Counted from the first letter of the stretch, positions 8,324 through 17,700 are shown. The stretch: DNA of 64,000 nucleotides from Solirubrobacter pauli (GCF_003633755.1 NZ_RBIL01000001.1:1349426-1413425), one strand, 5' to 3'. Notes: generated by a model from the letters alone, not told the origin. Made by a program: numbers and translations.

Positions 8324-9535
8324 CTAGCTCCCCTCGAAGCTGAACTCCTTGGTCGGCGCGGCCTTGCCGCCGCCTCCGCCGCCCGTCGAGCGCGGCGTGG
8401 AGCCGACGCTCGCGGCGCTCGCGTTCACGCCTCCGGTGCCCGTGTCCGGAGCCGGCGCCGTGGGCGCCTTCTGCTCGAACCCGAACTCGGTCGGCTTGCG
8501 CTTGCGCGTGACCGTCTTGGGCGTCGTGACCTTCACCTTGACCCGGCGTGCCTTCGGCGTCGCGGGCGGCGGCGTCGGGGTGGCGACCGCGGCGTACGTG
8601 CGCGCCGGCGGCTCGTTCTCGGGGGCGGCCGGCCGTGTGCGCTCGCGCTTGCGCTCCGGCGTCTTCGGCTCGGGCGTCGGCGTCGGCGTCGGCTCGGCCT
8701 TGTCCGCCGCCGCGAGGATCGCGGGTGCCGGCAGCGCGCCGGTGACCATGCACGCCGCTCCCGCGCCGGCACCGCTCAGGCACAGCCCGACCAACGCCGC
8801 GGCCGGCCCGAGCCGCCCGCCGCCGTTGGACGCCGCGTAGACCGTGTTGCCGACCTCGGGCCGCGCGAGCACGCGGGTGATCCACCCGAACGGCGCGAGC
8901 AGCGCGATCCGGCGCGTGCGCGAGAACCGCATCTGCCGCACGGTCGCCCGGCAGGACGCGCAGTGCCGCAGGTGCGGCCGGATCGACACCATCTGCACGC
9001 TCGTCGCCTTCCCGCGCGCGAGGGCGTCGAGCGTGTCCTGGTGCGCGGCGCACGCCGCTCCGGACTCGATCTCGCTGAATACGTTCAGGAACCGCTTGCG
9101 CCCCTCGGCGATCGACCGGTTCACCTTCGTGTACGACCAGCCGAAGCGGCGACCGATCTCGTCGTAGGAGAGCCCTTCGGCCTTGAGCAGCAGCGCCCGC
9201 GCCTCGTCGGGCTTGAGCGCCTTCAGCGCCTCCACGGACCGCCCGACGCGCTCCTCGCCCGCGACCGCGTCGGCCACTTCGCGCAGCCCGTGCGCCTCGT
9301 TCGCGTCGAAGTCGGTGTCCTGCGCGTCCACCGACGCCGCGCGCGCCTTGCGGATCGCCATCGCCTCGTGCTTGACGACGACGCGCATCCACGCGCCTTC
9401 GGTCGCCACGTCCACGGTCTCGAACCGCCGCAGGTAGATCTCCAGCGCGCGCTGGTAGGCGTCGAGCGCGTCGTCGTGGCAGAGCGAGAACTGGTTCGCG
9501 ACGCGCACGAGCGCCGGCCCGTGCCGGCCGACCAT
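8324..9535 (-). CDS. ECF-type sigma factor fused to zinc-finger and membrane tail
   Basis: About 403 residues. The N-terminus has sigma-70 region 2 (around HDDALDAYQRALEIYLRRFE) and region 4 (LSYDEIGRRFGWSYTKVNRS). Next come an HxxxCxxC-type segment (HLRHCASCRATV) like the zinc-binding anti-sigma domain, one hydrophobic helix (PAAALVGLCLSGAGAGAACM), and a Thr/Pro/Lys-rich tail of 150 residues that would lie outside. ATG 9535 is chosen because GGAGAG lies eight bases upstream; a GTG three codons earlier and one at 9595 are alternatives. A sigma factor carrying its own anti-sigma-like module and membrane anchor implies control by an envelope signal. The signal is unknown. Confidence 0.85.
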   Translation of the reverse strand: MVGRHGPALVRVANQFSLCHDDALDAYQRALEIYLRRFETVDVATEGAWMRVVVKHEAMAIRKARAASVDAQDTDFDANEAHGLREVADAVAGEERVGRSVEALKALKPDEARALLLKAEGLSYDEIGRRFGWSYTKVNRSIAEGRKRFLNVFSEIESGAACAAHQDTLDALARGKATSVQMVSIRPHLRHCASCRATVRQMRFSRTRRIALLAPFGWITRVLARPEVGNTVYAASNGGGRLGPAAALVGLCLSGAGAGAACMVTGALPAPAILAAADKAEPTPTPTPEPKTPERKRERTRPAAPENEPPARTYAAVATPTPPPATPKARRVKVKVTTPKTVTRKRKPTEFGFEQKAPTAPAPDTGTGGVNASAASVGSTPRSTGGGGGGKAAPTKEFSFEGS

Positions 9536-9709
9536 CGCTTCCACTCTCCGTGCGCGTCCTGCCGCCCCCGGCCCGCGCTCGCCCAACGCTGTCACCGTTC
9601 AGCCCATCCTGTCCGTTGCCCTCTCGTGCATTGAGGCGGATCCCGGACGGTTTCGCCCCCTCCGCCTGGTCAAGAAGCTCGCAAATAGCGGACGTTTCGT
9701 CGTGCGATC

Positions 9710-10348
9710 ATGGGGCGCATGCCACGCGATCCCGAACTGAGCGACTACCTGACGCGCTTCGCCGGCCAGGACGAGGTACTCGCCCGCGTCGAGCGCGAGA
9801 CCCGCCTGCTGCCGAACGCGGGGATGCTCTCGCGCCCCGACCAGGCCGCGCTGCTGACGATCCTGACCCGCACGCTGGACGCGAAGGTCGCGGTCGAGGT
9901 GGGCACGTTCACCGGCTACGGCGCGATCTGCATCGCGCGCGGACTCGCGGAGGGCGGGACGCTCACCTGCTTCGAGGTGAGCGAGGAGCTCGCCGCGATC
10001 GCGCAGCGCAACCTCGACGCCGCCGGGCTCACGGATCGTGTGCGCATCACGCTCGGCCCGGCGGAGGAGAACCTCGCACAGCTGCCCGACGAGCCGCACA
10101 TCGACATCGCCTACGTCGACGCCGACAAGACCGGCTACCCCGCGTACTACGACGCGCTCGTGCCGCGGATGCGACCGGGCGGGCTGCTCGTCCTGGACAA
10201 CACGCTGCTCGGCCAGCGGGTGCTGGACCCGCAGGACGAGCGGGCGCGGACGATGGCCGCGCTCAACGAGCGGGTCGCCGCCGACGAGCGCGTGGAGTCG
10301 GTGCTCCTCGGGCTCTCCGACGGCGTCACGCTCGCCCGGAAGCGTTAG
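9710..10348 (+). CDS. SAM-dependent O-methyltransferase, CCoAOMT-like
   Basis: 212 residues with the family's SAM motif VEVGTFTGYGAICIARGL, the acidic loop CFEVSEE, the metal/catechol motif YVDADKTGYPAYYD and the late strand GLLVLDNTLL. This is the full length of bacterial caffeoyl-CoA-type methyltransferases, which methylate catechol-like hydroxyls with a divalent metal. Stand-alone gene, convergent with and overlapping by 4 bases the acyl-CoA ligase gene. The natural substrate cannot be inferred from the context. An ATG three codons downstream is an equally possible start. Confidence 0.9.
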   Translation: MGRMPRDPELSDYLTRFAGQDEVLARVERETRLLPNAGMLSRPDQAALLTILTRTLDAKVAVEVGTFTGYGAICIARGLAEGGTLTCFEVSEELAAIAQRNLDAAGLTDRVRITLGPAEENLAQLPDEPHIDIAYVDADKTGYPAYYDALVPRMRPGGLLVLDNTLLGQRVLDPQDERARTMAALNERVAADERVESVLLGLSDGVTLARKR

Positions 10349-11850
10349 GCCTCGGTCTCGCTCGGTGCTTGGATCTCGCGCTTGAGGATCTTGCCCGTCG
10401 GCCCCTTGGGGAGCTCGTCCGAGAACCAGATCTGGCGCGGGTACTTGTAGGCCGCGACGCGATCCTTGACGTAGTCGCGGATGTCGTCCTCGGTCGCCGC
10501 CGCGCCGTCCTTGAGGACGACCATCGCGGCCACCTCCTCGCCGAGCGAGTCGTCGGCGACGCCGATGACCGCGACCTCGGAGACGGCCGGGTGCTCGTAG
10601 AGGACCTCCTCGATCTCGCGCGGGTAGACGTTGTACCCGCCGCGGATGATCATGTCCTTCTTGCGGTCGACGATGAAGAAGTAGCCGTCTTCGTCCTGCG
10701 TGGCCATGTCGCCGGAGTGGAACCAGCCGCCGCGCATGACCTCCTCGGTCGCGTCCTCGCGGCCCCAGTAGCCCTTCATCACGTTGTGCCCGCGGATGAC
10801 GATCTCGCCGACCTCGCCCTGCGCGACCTCGTGGTCGTCCTCGTCGACGACCTGCATCTCCACGCCCTTGATCGGCGTACCGATCGAGCCCGGCTTGCGC
10901 GGCTTGTCGGGATGGTTGAAGGAGGCGACGGGCGACGTCTCGCTCAGCCCGTAGCCCTCGAGGATGATGCAGTCGAACGTCTGCTCGAAGCGTTTCATCA
11001 CCTCGACCGGCATCGCCGAGCCGCCGCTCACGCACACGCGCAGCGACGACGTGTCGGCCTCCTCGTGGCCGGGCGCGTTGAGCATCGCGTGGTACATCGT
11101 CGGGACGCCCTCGAGCACCGTGACCTTGTCGCGGGCGATGATCTCGAGCGCCTTGACCGGCTCGAAGCGCGGGATCAGCGTCAGGCACGCGCCGTGCGCG
11201 ACCGCCGCGTTGAGCCCGCACGTCTGCCCGAATGAGTGGAACAGGGGCAGCGCGCCCAGCACCACGTCCTCCTCGGACACGTCGATCAGGGTCTTCGCGG
11301 TCACGCTGCAGTTGAGGATCAGGTTCTCGTGCGTGAGCTCGGCGCCCTTCGGCGTGCCCGTCGTGCCGCTCGTGTAGAGGATCACGGCGGTGTCCGTGCT
11401 CTCGCGCGGCTCGTCCTCCGGCGCGCGCGGCGCCTCCATCACCAGCTGCTCGAACTCGCCCGGCTTGACCGAGACCAGCTCGGCGCCGGCCTCTTGGGCA
11501 CCGGTCGACGCGGCCTCGCCGAAGTCGTGCCAGGCGAACAGCAGCTTCGCCCCGCTGTCGCGCAGGTAGAACGCCACTTCACGCCCCTTCAGGAGCACGT
11601 TCATCGGCACGACGACGCCGCCCGCGCGCAGGATCCCGTAGTAGACGACCCCGAAGTAGGGGACGTTCGGGAGCATGATCCCGACGCGGTCGCCGGGCTG
11701 CACGCCCCTCGCTTTAAGCAGACCCGCGATGCGCGTGGCACCCTCGTTGAGCACGGCGTAGTTGACGACGGTGTCATCGAGCTTGAGCGCCGCCCGTTCG
11801 GCGTGCGCGCTCGCCGTCTCGGTCAGCAGCTGGGCAAGGCTGGTCGGCAT
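10345..11850 (-). CDS. Long-chain fatty acid/carboxylate-CoA ligase
   Basis: 501 residues of the AMP-forming adenylate superfamily. The phosphate loop YTSGTTGTPKG lies at 159-169, the adenine motif is EGYGLSETSP, the hinge region includes GWFHSGDMATQDEDGYF, and the C-terminal lysine motif is GPTGKILKREI. It activates a carboxylic acid to acyl-AMP, then acyl-CoA. Length and motifs fit the FadD-like medium/long-chain group; exact chain length is not predictable. It is divergent from a LacI-type regulator, with a CG-centred dyad between them, so that regulator may control it. Confidence 0.92.
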   Translation of the reverse strand: MPTSLAQLLTETASAHAERAALKLDDTVVNYAVLNEGATRIAGLLKARGVQPGDRVGIMLPNVPYFGVVYYGILRAGGVVVPMNVLLKGREVAFYLRDSGAKLLFAWHDFGEAASTGAQEAGAELVSVKPGEFEQLVMEAPRAPEDEPRESTDTAVILYTSGTTGTPKGAELTHENLILNCSVTAKTLIDVSEEDVVLGALPLFHSFGQTCGLNAAVAHGACLTLIPRFEPVKALEIIARDKVTVLEGVPTMYHAMLNAPGHEEADTSSLRVCVSGGSAMPVEVMKRFEQTFDCIILEGYGLSETSPVASFNHPDKPRKPGSIGTPIKGVEMQVVDEDDHEVAQGEVGEIVIRGHNVMKGYWGREDATEEVMRGGWFHSGDMATQDEDGYFFIVDRKKDMIIRGGYNVYPREIEEVLYEHPAVSEVAVIGVADDSLGEEVAAMVVLKDGAAATEDDIRDYVKDRVAAYKYPRQIWFSDELPKGPTGKILKREIQAPSETEA

Positions 11851-11865
11851 GAGCCGACCCTACAA

Positions 11866-11878
11866 GGAATCGATTTCC
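11866..11878. promoter_or_regulatory. Candidate LacI-type operator
   Basis: GGAATCGATTTCC, with a perfect AATCGATT core at 11868-11875. CG-centred palindromes are typical LacI-family sites. It lies between the divergent acyl-CoA ligase (start 11850) and the LacI gene (start 11895). Confidence 0.4.
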
Positions 11879-11894
11879 CTAGGATCAGGCATTC

Positions 11895-12842
11895 GTGGGG
11901 CGACCAAACGTAACCAGCGCGGACGTCGCGGCCGCGGCGGGCGTGAGCCGCGCGACCGTCAGCTACGTGCTCAACGGCGTCGACGCGCGGGTGTCGGACG
12001 AGACGCGCCAGCGGGTCCTGGAGGCCGCCCGCACGCTGGGCTACACGCCCAACGCGATGGCCTCGGCGCTGCGCGCGGGCCGCACCTCGGTGGTCATCTT
12101 CGCGCTGCCGAACTGGCCGCTCGGCCCCGTGCTCGGCGCGTTCCTGAGCGCGTGCGTCGCCGAGCTCGACCGGCTCGGCTACACCCCGCTCGTCCACTTC
12201 ATCCACGCCTCCGGCCCGGACGGCCTGGCGAAGGCGTGCGATCGCGTACGCCCGGTCGGCCTGATCGCGCCCGCCGGTGACCTCCCGCCCGAGCGGATCG
12301 AGGCGCTGCGCGGCAACGGCACGCGCGGCTTCGTGCTGCTGAGCCGCGCGCCCGTCGCCGGCGTGCCGACGTTCATCCTCAACCAGGGCCGGATCGGCGA
12401 GGTGGCGATCGAGCACCTGGCCGAGCGCGGCCACACGCGCGTGCTCGCGCTCACGCCCCTGGACCCGCAGCTCGGGGACCTCGGCGACGTGCGCCTGGCA
12501 GGCGCGCAGACCGCGGCCGAGCGCCTCGGCGTGACGCTCACGCACGTGCCCGCCGACGAGCTGCAGCGCGGGCTGAAGAGCGAGCCGACCGGCGTCTACG
12601 CGTTCAACGACGAGCTGGCGCTCGGGGCGCGCGAGGCACTGCCGGACGGCGTCGCGCTGATCGGCTCCGACGACAGCCCGGCCGCGCGGCTCTCGCACCC
12701 GCGCCTCACAACGATCCGCTTCGGCGGCCCCGACAACCCGGGCCGGATCGCCCGTGCGTTGCACGCGCAGGTCGAAGGGGAGACGGTCGCGGAGCCCGTC
12801 ATCGAGACCGAGCCCACCGTCGTGCAGGGTGAGACCACGTGA
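11895..12842 (+). CDS. LacI-family transcriptional regulator
   Basis: 315 residues. The N-terminal helix-turn-helix reads TSADVAAAAGVSRATVSYVL and is followed by the hinge helix (NAMASALRAG) and a periplasmic-binding-like effector domain. GTG start at 11895. The effector domain is slightly short for the family (about 340 usual). The stop overlaps the next gene's GTG (GTGA), so it is co-translated with the SDR enzyme. It is likely autoregulatory through the dyad just upstream. The effector is unknown; it need not be a sugar. Confidence 0.9.
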   Translation: MGRPNVTSADVAAAAGVSRATVSYVLNGVDARVSDETRQRVLEAARTLGYTPNAMASALRAGRTSVVIFALPNWPLGPVLGAFLSACVAELDRLGYTPLVHFIHASGPDGLAKACDRVRPVGLIAPAGDLPPERIEALRGNGTRGFVLLSRAPVAGVPTFILNQGRIGEVAIEHLAERGHTRVLALTPLDPQLGDLGDVRLAGAQTAAERLGVTLTHVPADELQRGLKSEPTGVYAFNDELALGAREALPDGVALIGSDDSPAARLSHPRLTTIRFGGPDNPGRIARALHAQVEGETVAEPVIETEPTVVQGETT

Positions 12843-13600
12843 CGCTGCTCGAGCGCTTCCAGCTCGACGGCAAGGTGGCGCTGATCACCGGCGCGTCCTC
12901 CGGGCTCGGCGCCGCGTTCGCGACGGGGCTCGCGGAGGCCGGCGCGGACATCGCGATCTGCGCCCGCCGCGCCGAGAAGCTCGAGCAGACCCGGCGCGCC
13001 GTCGAGGCGCTCGGCCGCCGCTGCGTCGCGGTGACCGCCGACGTGTCCGCGCCCGAGGACTGCACGCGCGTGGTCGAGGAGACCGTGGCCGCGCTCGGCC
13101 GGGTCGACGTGCTCGTCAACAACGCGGGCGTCGGCACCGCCGTACCCGCCACGCGTGAGACGCCCGAGCAGTTCCGGCAGGTGATCGACGTCAACCTCAA
13201 CGGCTCCTACTGGATGGCGCAGGCGTGTGCGCGCGTGATGGCGCCCGGCTCGAGCATCGTCAACATCGGCTCCGTGCTCGGCTCCACCACGGCCGGGCTG
13301 CCCCAGGCCGCCTACAGCTCGAGCAAGGCCGCGATCATCGGCCTCACGCGCGATCTCGCCGTGCAGTGGACGGGCCGCAAGGGCATCCGCGTGAACGCGA
13401 TCGCCCCGGGCTTCTTCCCGAGCGAGATGACCGAGCAGTACCCGGACGGCTACCTCGAGTCCCAGCAGGCGCGGCTGCCCGCCGGTCGCCCCGGGGAGCC
13501 GGAGGAGCTGACGGCCGCGCTCGTGTTCCTCGCCAGCGACGCGTCCTCGTACGTCACCGGGATCGTCCTCCCGGTCGACGGCGGCATGCTCGCTACCTAG
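12839..13600 (+). CDS. SDR-family oxidoreductase, FabG-like
   Basis: 253 residues of the classical short-chain dehydrogenase fold. The dinucleotide motif is TGASSGLGAAFA, the NNAGVG motif follows, and the catalytic Tyr and Lys lie in YSSSKAA with Ser in NIGSVLGS. The C-terminus VLPVDGGMLAT is typical of the FabG/gluconate dehydrogenase group. It reduces a ketone or oxidises an alcohol with NAD(P)(H). It is coupled to the LacI regulator by a GTGA overlap, suggesting an inducible catabolic step. Substrate unknown. Confidence 0.92.
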   Translation: MTLLERFQLDGKVALITGASSGLGAAFATGLAEAGADIAICARRAEKLEQTRRAVEALGRRCVAVTADVSAPEDCTRVVEETVAALGRVDVLVNNAGVGTAVPATRETPEQFRQVIDVNLNGSYWMAQACARVMAPGSSIVNIGSVLGSTTAGLPQAAYSSSKAAIIGLTRDLAVQWTGRKGIRVNAIAPGFFPSEMTEQYPDGYLESQQARLPAGRPGEPEELTAALVFLASDASSYVTGIVLPVDGGMLAT

Positions 13601-13679
13601 GGCGGTCATCCCTAAGGAGGACGCGGATCCTCCCAACGGCCGAGGAAGGCGCACCGGCGCCCGATTAGGGTCGGCCGTC

Positions 13680-15890
13680 GTGCGCCTCCCCACGCTCGTC
13701 GCTCTCCTCACGCTGCTCCTCGCCGCACCCGCCGCCGCGGCGGTGACCGACCTCACGGTCGACAACACCCGGCCGTCGGCCGCGGCCGGTGCGCGGACCG
13801 TGTACCGCGTCGGCTTCACGATCACCGCCGGCCTCGGCGGCGCCGACAGCGTCCGCGTGACGCTGCCCGGCGACCTCGGCACCGATGGCTGGCAGACCGG
13901 CACGCTCCGCGACGAGACCCGCGGCGTCGACGTCGGCGGCTGCGTGCGGCCGAACGCGGTCCTGATCTCGACCTGCACGTTCTTCAGCGGGCAGTCGGCC
14001 GCGGCCGGCGCGCGCCTGACGGCCACGCTGCGTGGCCTGACGAACCCGTCCACGGTCGGCGTGCGCGGGGTCGGCGTGAGCACGACGGCCGAGCCGGTCA
14101 CGACGTCCTCGGACCCGTTCGCGATCGTCGCCGGTGGCCCGGTGTCCGAGCCGACGCTGGCGATCGGCTCCCCGTCGGCGGCGGCGGGCGCGGTGACCCG
14201 CTACGTGATCGGCTTCACGGTCACCGGTGGCCTGTCGGCCGAGGCCAACAGCCGGATCGCGGTCACGCTCCCACCGGGAACGGGCGCGGACGGCTGGCAG
14301 ACCGGGACGATCCGCGACGTCACGCGCGGGGTCGACGTCGGCTCGTGCGCCCGGCCCGCCGGCGGCGTGTCCGACTGCGGGTTCTACTCGAGCGGATACG
14401 TCGACGCCGGCGACGAGCTGCAGCTCACGCTGCGCGGGCTGACCAACGGCGACGTCGGGGCGAAGACCGTGTCCGTGTCGACCACGACCGACCTGCCCGC
14501 CGTGTCTTCCATCGCCGCGAGCGTCGTCACGGGCGGGAGCGTGTCGACGCCGACGGTGACGATCGCCGACCCGTCCCCGGCCGCGGGCGCGCTCACCCGG
14601 CACGTGATCCGGTTCAGCGTCTCCGGCACCGGCGGCCTCTCGGCCGACGCGGGCAGCCGGATCGCGGTCACCGTTCCCCCGGGCACCGGCACGAGCGGCT
14701 GGCAGGGCGGGACGATCCGCGACGTCACCCGCCGGCTCGACGTCGGCAGCTGCGCGGTGCCCGTCGACGGCGTCGCGCGGTGCGGGTTCTACTCGACCGG
14801 GTTCGTGAACCCCGGCGCCGAGCTCGAGCTGACGCTGCGCGGGCTCACGAACGGCCCCGCCGGAGCGCAAAGCGTGTCGGTCACCACCACGAGCGACCTC
14901 CCGGCCGTCGCCTCCACGCCCTTCGTCGTGCTCGGCGGGGGCGCGCTGACCGGCGTCGCGCTGCGGTTCGGCTCGCCCGCGGAGGTCGGGCTCGTCACCT
15001 CGGCCACCGGCGGGCTGTCCGCCGACGCGGGCAGCCGGATCCGGCTGACGTTCCCCGCCGGCACCGCGTTCTCCGGCACGACCAACGGCATCGTCCGCGA
15101 CCTCACGCGCGGGGTCGACGTCGGCTCGTGCGGGTCGCCGGCGGGCGTGAACGTCACCTGCGGCCTGTACTCGACCGCGTTCGTGAACCCGGGCGACGTG
15201 CTGCGGATCAGCTTCCCGGGGATCACCGCGCCGGCGCTGCTCGCGCCCATGACCGCGAGCACCACGTCCGACGTGCCGGAGGTCGCCTCGGGCGCCCCGG
15301 TCGTCGAGCCGACGCCCACCCCCACACCCACCCCGACGCCCACGCCGTCGCCGAGCCCGGAGCCGACGGCGGTCCCCACGGTGATCGCCACCCCGACGCC
15401 GACCCCCAACGCGCGCCCCGCGGAGGGCACCGTCAAGGTCAAGGTCCCCGGCTCCAGCCGCTACGTGGAACTGGACCCGGCGGCGGGCGTCCCGCTCGGG
15501 TCGACCGTGGACGCCAAGCAGGGCACGGTCGTCATCCGCGACGGCAGCGGCGGCGAGGCCGAGTTCTCCGACGGGATCTTCACGCTCAGCCGTGTCGGCC
15601 GTGTCACGGTGCTCACGCTCACCGAGCCGCTCGCACCGTGCAAGCGCGCGTCGGCGGCGAAGAAGAAGGCCAGATCGCGCAAGCTGTGGGGGAACGGCAA
15701 GGGCGCGTTCCGCACGGCCGGCAAGTACAGCGCCGCCACGGTGCGCGGCACGCGCTGGCTCGTGCAGGACTCCTGCGCCGGCACGCTGACGAAGGTCACC
15801 CAGGGCGCCGTCACGGTGCGTGACGCCGTCAAGAAGAAGACCGTCGTCGTGCGCGCCGGCAAGCGGTACCGCGCTACGCCGAAGCGCTGA
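13680..15890 (+). CDS. Secreted beta-repeat protein with FecR-like C-terminus
   Basis: 736 residues. The signal peptide is MRLPTLVALLTLLLAAPAAAA. Four diverged repeats of about 135 residues follow, each with a marker such as GWQTGTIRDVTRGVDVGSC and two cysteines likely to form a disulfide; the fourth has lost part of its first half. A Thr-Pro spacer (about residues 542-575) leads to a C-terminal domain with TVDAKQGTVVIRD and GKYSAATVRGTRWLVQD, which resembles FecR-type iron-dicitrate sensor folds. It is probably a surface or cell-wall protein. GTG start. Its stop overlaps the convergent ABC permease gene by 17 bases. No enzyme motif seen. Confidence 0.85.
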   Translation: MRLPTLVALLTLLLAAPAAAAVTDLTVDNTRPSAAAGARTVYRVGFTITAGLGGADSVRVTLPGDLGTDGWQTGTLRDETRGVDVGGCVRPNAVLISTCTFFSGQSAAAGARLTATLRGLTNPSTVGVRGVGVSTTAEPVTTSSDPFAIVAGGPVSEPTLAIGSPSAAAGAVTRYVIGFTVTGGLSAEANSRIAVTLPPGTGADGWQTGTIRDVTRGVDVGSCARPAGGVSDCGFYSSGYVDAGDELQLTLRGLTNGDVGAKTVSVSTTTDLPAVSSIAASVVTGGSVSTPTVTIADPSPAAGALTRHVIRFSVSGTGGLSADAGSRIAVTVPPGTGTSGWQGGTIRDVTRRLDVGSCAVPVDGVARCGFYSTGFVNPGAELELTLRGLTNGPAGAQSVSVTTTSDLPAVASTPFVVLGGGALTGVALRFGSPAEVGLVTSATGGLSADAGSRIRLTFPAGTAFSGTTNGIVRDLTRGVDVGSCGSPAGVNVTCGLYSTAFVNPGDVLRISFPGITAPALLAPMTASTTSDVPEVASGAPVVEPTPTPTPTPTPTPSPSPEPTAVPTVIATPTPTPNARPAEGTVKVKVPGSSRYVELDPAAGVPLGSTVDAKQGTVVIRDGSGGEAEFSDGIFTLSRVGRVTVLTLTEPLAPCKRASAAKKKARSRKLWGNGKGAFRTAGKYSAATVRGTRWLVQDSCAGTLTKVTQGAVTVRDAVKKKTVVVRAGKRYRATPKR

Positions 15891-16644
15891 GGCGGTACTT
15901 GCGCACCGCGAGCGGGGCGAACAGCGCGATCAGCACGATGCACCAGACGACGCTCAGCCACAGGCTGTTGCCCATGTCTCCGCCGAGCCACAACGCGCGC
16001 AGCGCATCGACCATCGTGGACACCGGGTTGACCTCCGCCACCTGCTGCAGCCCCGCCGGCATCGACTCGACCGGCACGAACGCGGAGCTGATGAACGTGA
16101 TCGGGAACACGAGGATGAAGCCGACGCCGTTCGCCGCTTCCGGCGAGGACACGCTCATGCCGATCACGGCGAAGATCCAGCTGAACGCGTAGCCGAACAG
16201 CAGCAGCAGTGCGATCCCTCCGAGGATCTCGGGCACGGCCGCGTCGAAGCGGAACCCGATCACGAAGCCCGTCGTCAGCAGGATCGCCACCGACAGCAGG
16301 TTCGTCGCGACGTCCGCGAGCGTGCGGCCGGCGAGCACCGAGGCGCGTGCCGTCGGCAGCGAGCGGAAGCGGTCGATCAGGCCCTTCGTCATGTCCTCGG
16401 CCAGCCCGAGCGCGGTCGTGAAGCCGCCGAACGCGATCTGCTGGACGATCATCCCCGGGATCAGGAAGTCGATGTAGTCGGAGAAGCCGGGCGTCTCGAT
16501 CGCGCCGCCGAAGACGAACGCGAACAGCAGCACGAACATGATCGGCTGCACCGTGAAGGCCAGCAGCATGTCCGGGTTGCGCGGGAGCCGGATCAGGTTG
16601 CGCTCCGCGAGCGTGAGCGTGTCGCGCGTCAGCCGCCCGCTCAT
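15874..16644 (-). CDS. ABC-2 type transporter permease, DrrB-like
   Basis: 256 residues starting MSGRLTRDTLTLAERNLIR, with six hydrophobic segments and the ABC-2 family loop GLAEDMTKGLIDRFRSLP, which contacts the ATPase. Late motif NPVSTMVDALRALWLG is typical of the daunorubicin-resistance (DrrB) group. Its ATG at 16644 overlaps the stop of the ATPase gene (ATGA). It forms the membrane half of a drug, lipid or polyketide exporter. Substrate not predictable. Probably controlled by the WYL regulator on the other side of the ATPase gene. Confidence 0.92.
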   Translation of the reverse strand: MSGRLTRDTLTLAERNLIRLPRNPDMLLAFTVQPIMFVLLFAFVFGGAIETPGFSDYIDFLIPGMIVQQIAFGGFTTALGLAEDMTKGLIDRFRSLPTARASVLAGRTLADVATNLLSVAILLTTGFVIGFRFDAAVPEILGGIALLLLFGYAFSWIFAVIGMSVSSPEAANGVGFILVFPITFISSAFVPVESMPAGLQQVAEVNPVSTMVDALRALWLGGDMGNSLWLSVVWCIVLIALFAPLAVRKYRLSASA

Positions 16645-17630
16645 GCCGTCACCAACTCGCGCTCGGCCTCGACGGTGGCTTCCTCGTCGGCGGCCGCGTG
16701 GCCGGTCAGCGTGAGGAACACGTCGTCGAGCGTCGGGCGGCGGACCGCGATGTCCTCCGCGCCCACCCCCGCCTGGCTCAGCCGCCGCGCGGCCTCCATG
16801 ATCGCGCCGGAGCGCTCCGCGACCTGCACGACGACGAGCGCGCCGTCGGTGTGCACGGGCTCGTCGCTCATGCACTCGAGCGCGCTCGTCGCCGCGAAGG
16901 CGGCCGCCTCGTGCGTGAGCGTCACCTCGACGCGCACGCCGCCGACGCGGCTCTTGAGCTCGTCCGCGGTGCCCTCGGCGATCACGTGCCCGTGGTCGAC
17001 GACCGCGATCCGGTCCGCGAGCCGGTCGGCCTCCTCGAGGTACTGGGTGGTCAGCAGCACGGTCGTGCCGTCCCCGACGAGCTCCTCGATCGCCTCCCAC
17101 AGCTCGATCCGCGACCGCGGATCCAGGCCGGTCGTCGGCTCGTCGAGGAACAGCACGGGCGGGCTCGCCACGAGCGCCGCCGCCAGGTCCAGGCGCCGCC
17201 GCATGCCGCCGGAGTAGGTCTTCGCCGGCCGCCCGCCGGCGTCGCTCAGCGAGAAGCGCTCGAGCAGCTCGACCGCCCGCCGCTTCGCCGCCGCGCGCCG
17301 GTTCCCGTACAGCCGCCCGACCATCGTCAGGTTCTCGATCCCGGTCAGGTTCTCGTCGACCGCCGCGTACTGGCCGGCGAGCCCGATCCGCGAGCGCAGC
17401 CGCGCCGCGTCCTTGACCACGTCGAGCCCGGCGACGCGCGCCTCACCGCCGTCCGGCTCGAGCAGCGTCGTGAGGACGCGGACGGAGGTGGTCTTCCCGG
17501 CGCCGTTCGGGCCGAGCACGCCCAGCACGGTGCCGGGCGCCGCCTCGAGGTCGACGCCGTCCAGGGCACGGACGTCGCCGAAGGACTTCACGAGGCCGTG
17601 CGCGCTGATCGCCAGGTCTTCGTTTCGCAT
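16641..17630 (-). CDS. ABC transporter ATP-binding protein, DrrA-like
   Basis: About 329 residues. Walker A GPNGAGKTTS, the ABC signature YSGGMRRRLDLAAAL, Walker B VLFLDEPTTGLD and the H-loop region are intact. The C-terminal 90 residues (from about GGVRVEVTLTH) form the accessory domain of DrrA-type exporters, ending RRPTLDDVFLTLTG. ATG 17630 is preferred to an in-frame start 14 codons upstream, which would run through the regulatory region. It energises the ABC-2 permease encoded just downstream. Confidence 0.93.
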   Translation of the reverse strand: MRNEDLAISAHGLVKSFGDVRALDGVDLEAAPGTVLGVLGPNGAGKTTSVRVLTTLLEPDGGEARVAGLDVVKDAARLRSRIGLAGQYAAVDENLTGIENLTMVGRLYGNRRAAAKRRAVELLERFSLSDAGGRPAKTYSGGMRRRLDLAAALVASPPVLFLDEPTTGLDPRSRIELWEAIEELVGDGTTVLLTTQYLEEADRLADRIAVVDHGHVIAEGTADELKSRVGGVRVEVTLTHEAAAFAATSALECMSDEPVHTDGALVVVQVAERSGAIMEAARRLSQAGVGAEDIAVRRPTLDDVFLTLTGHAAADEEATVEAERELVTA

Positions 17631-17700
17631 GCAGGCAGCCTCTCGACGGCTGCGGTCAGGTTCTGTCCGCAATCGGCAAGACTCGTGCTAGCCGCACCCC

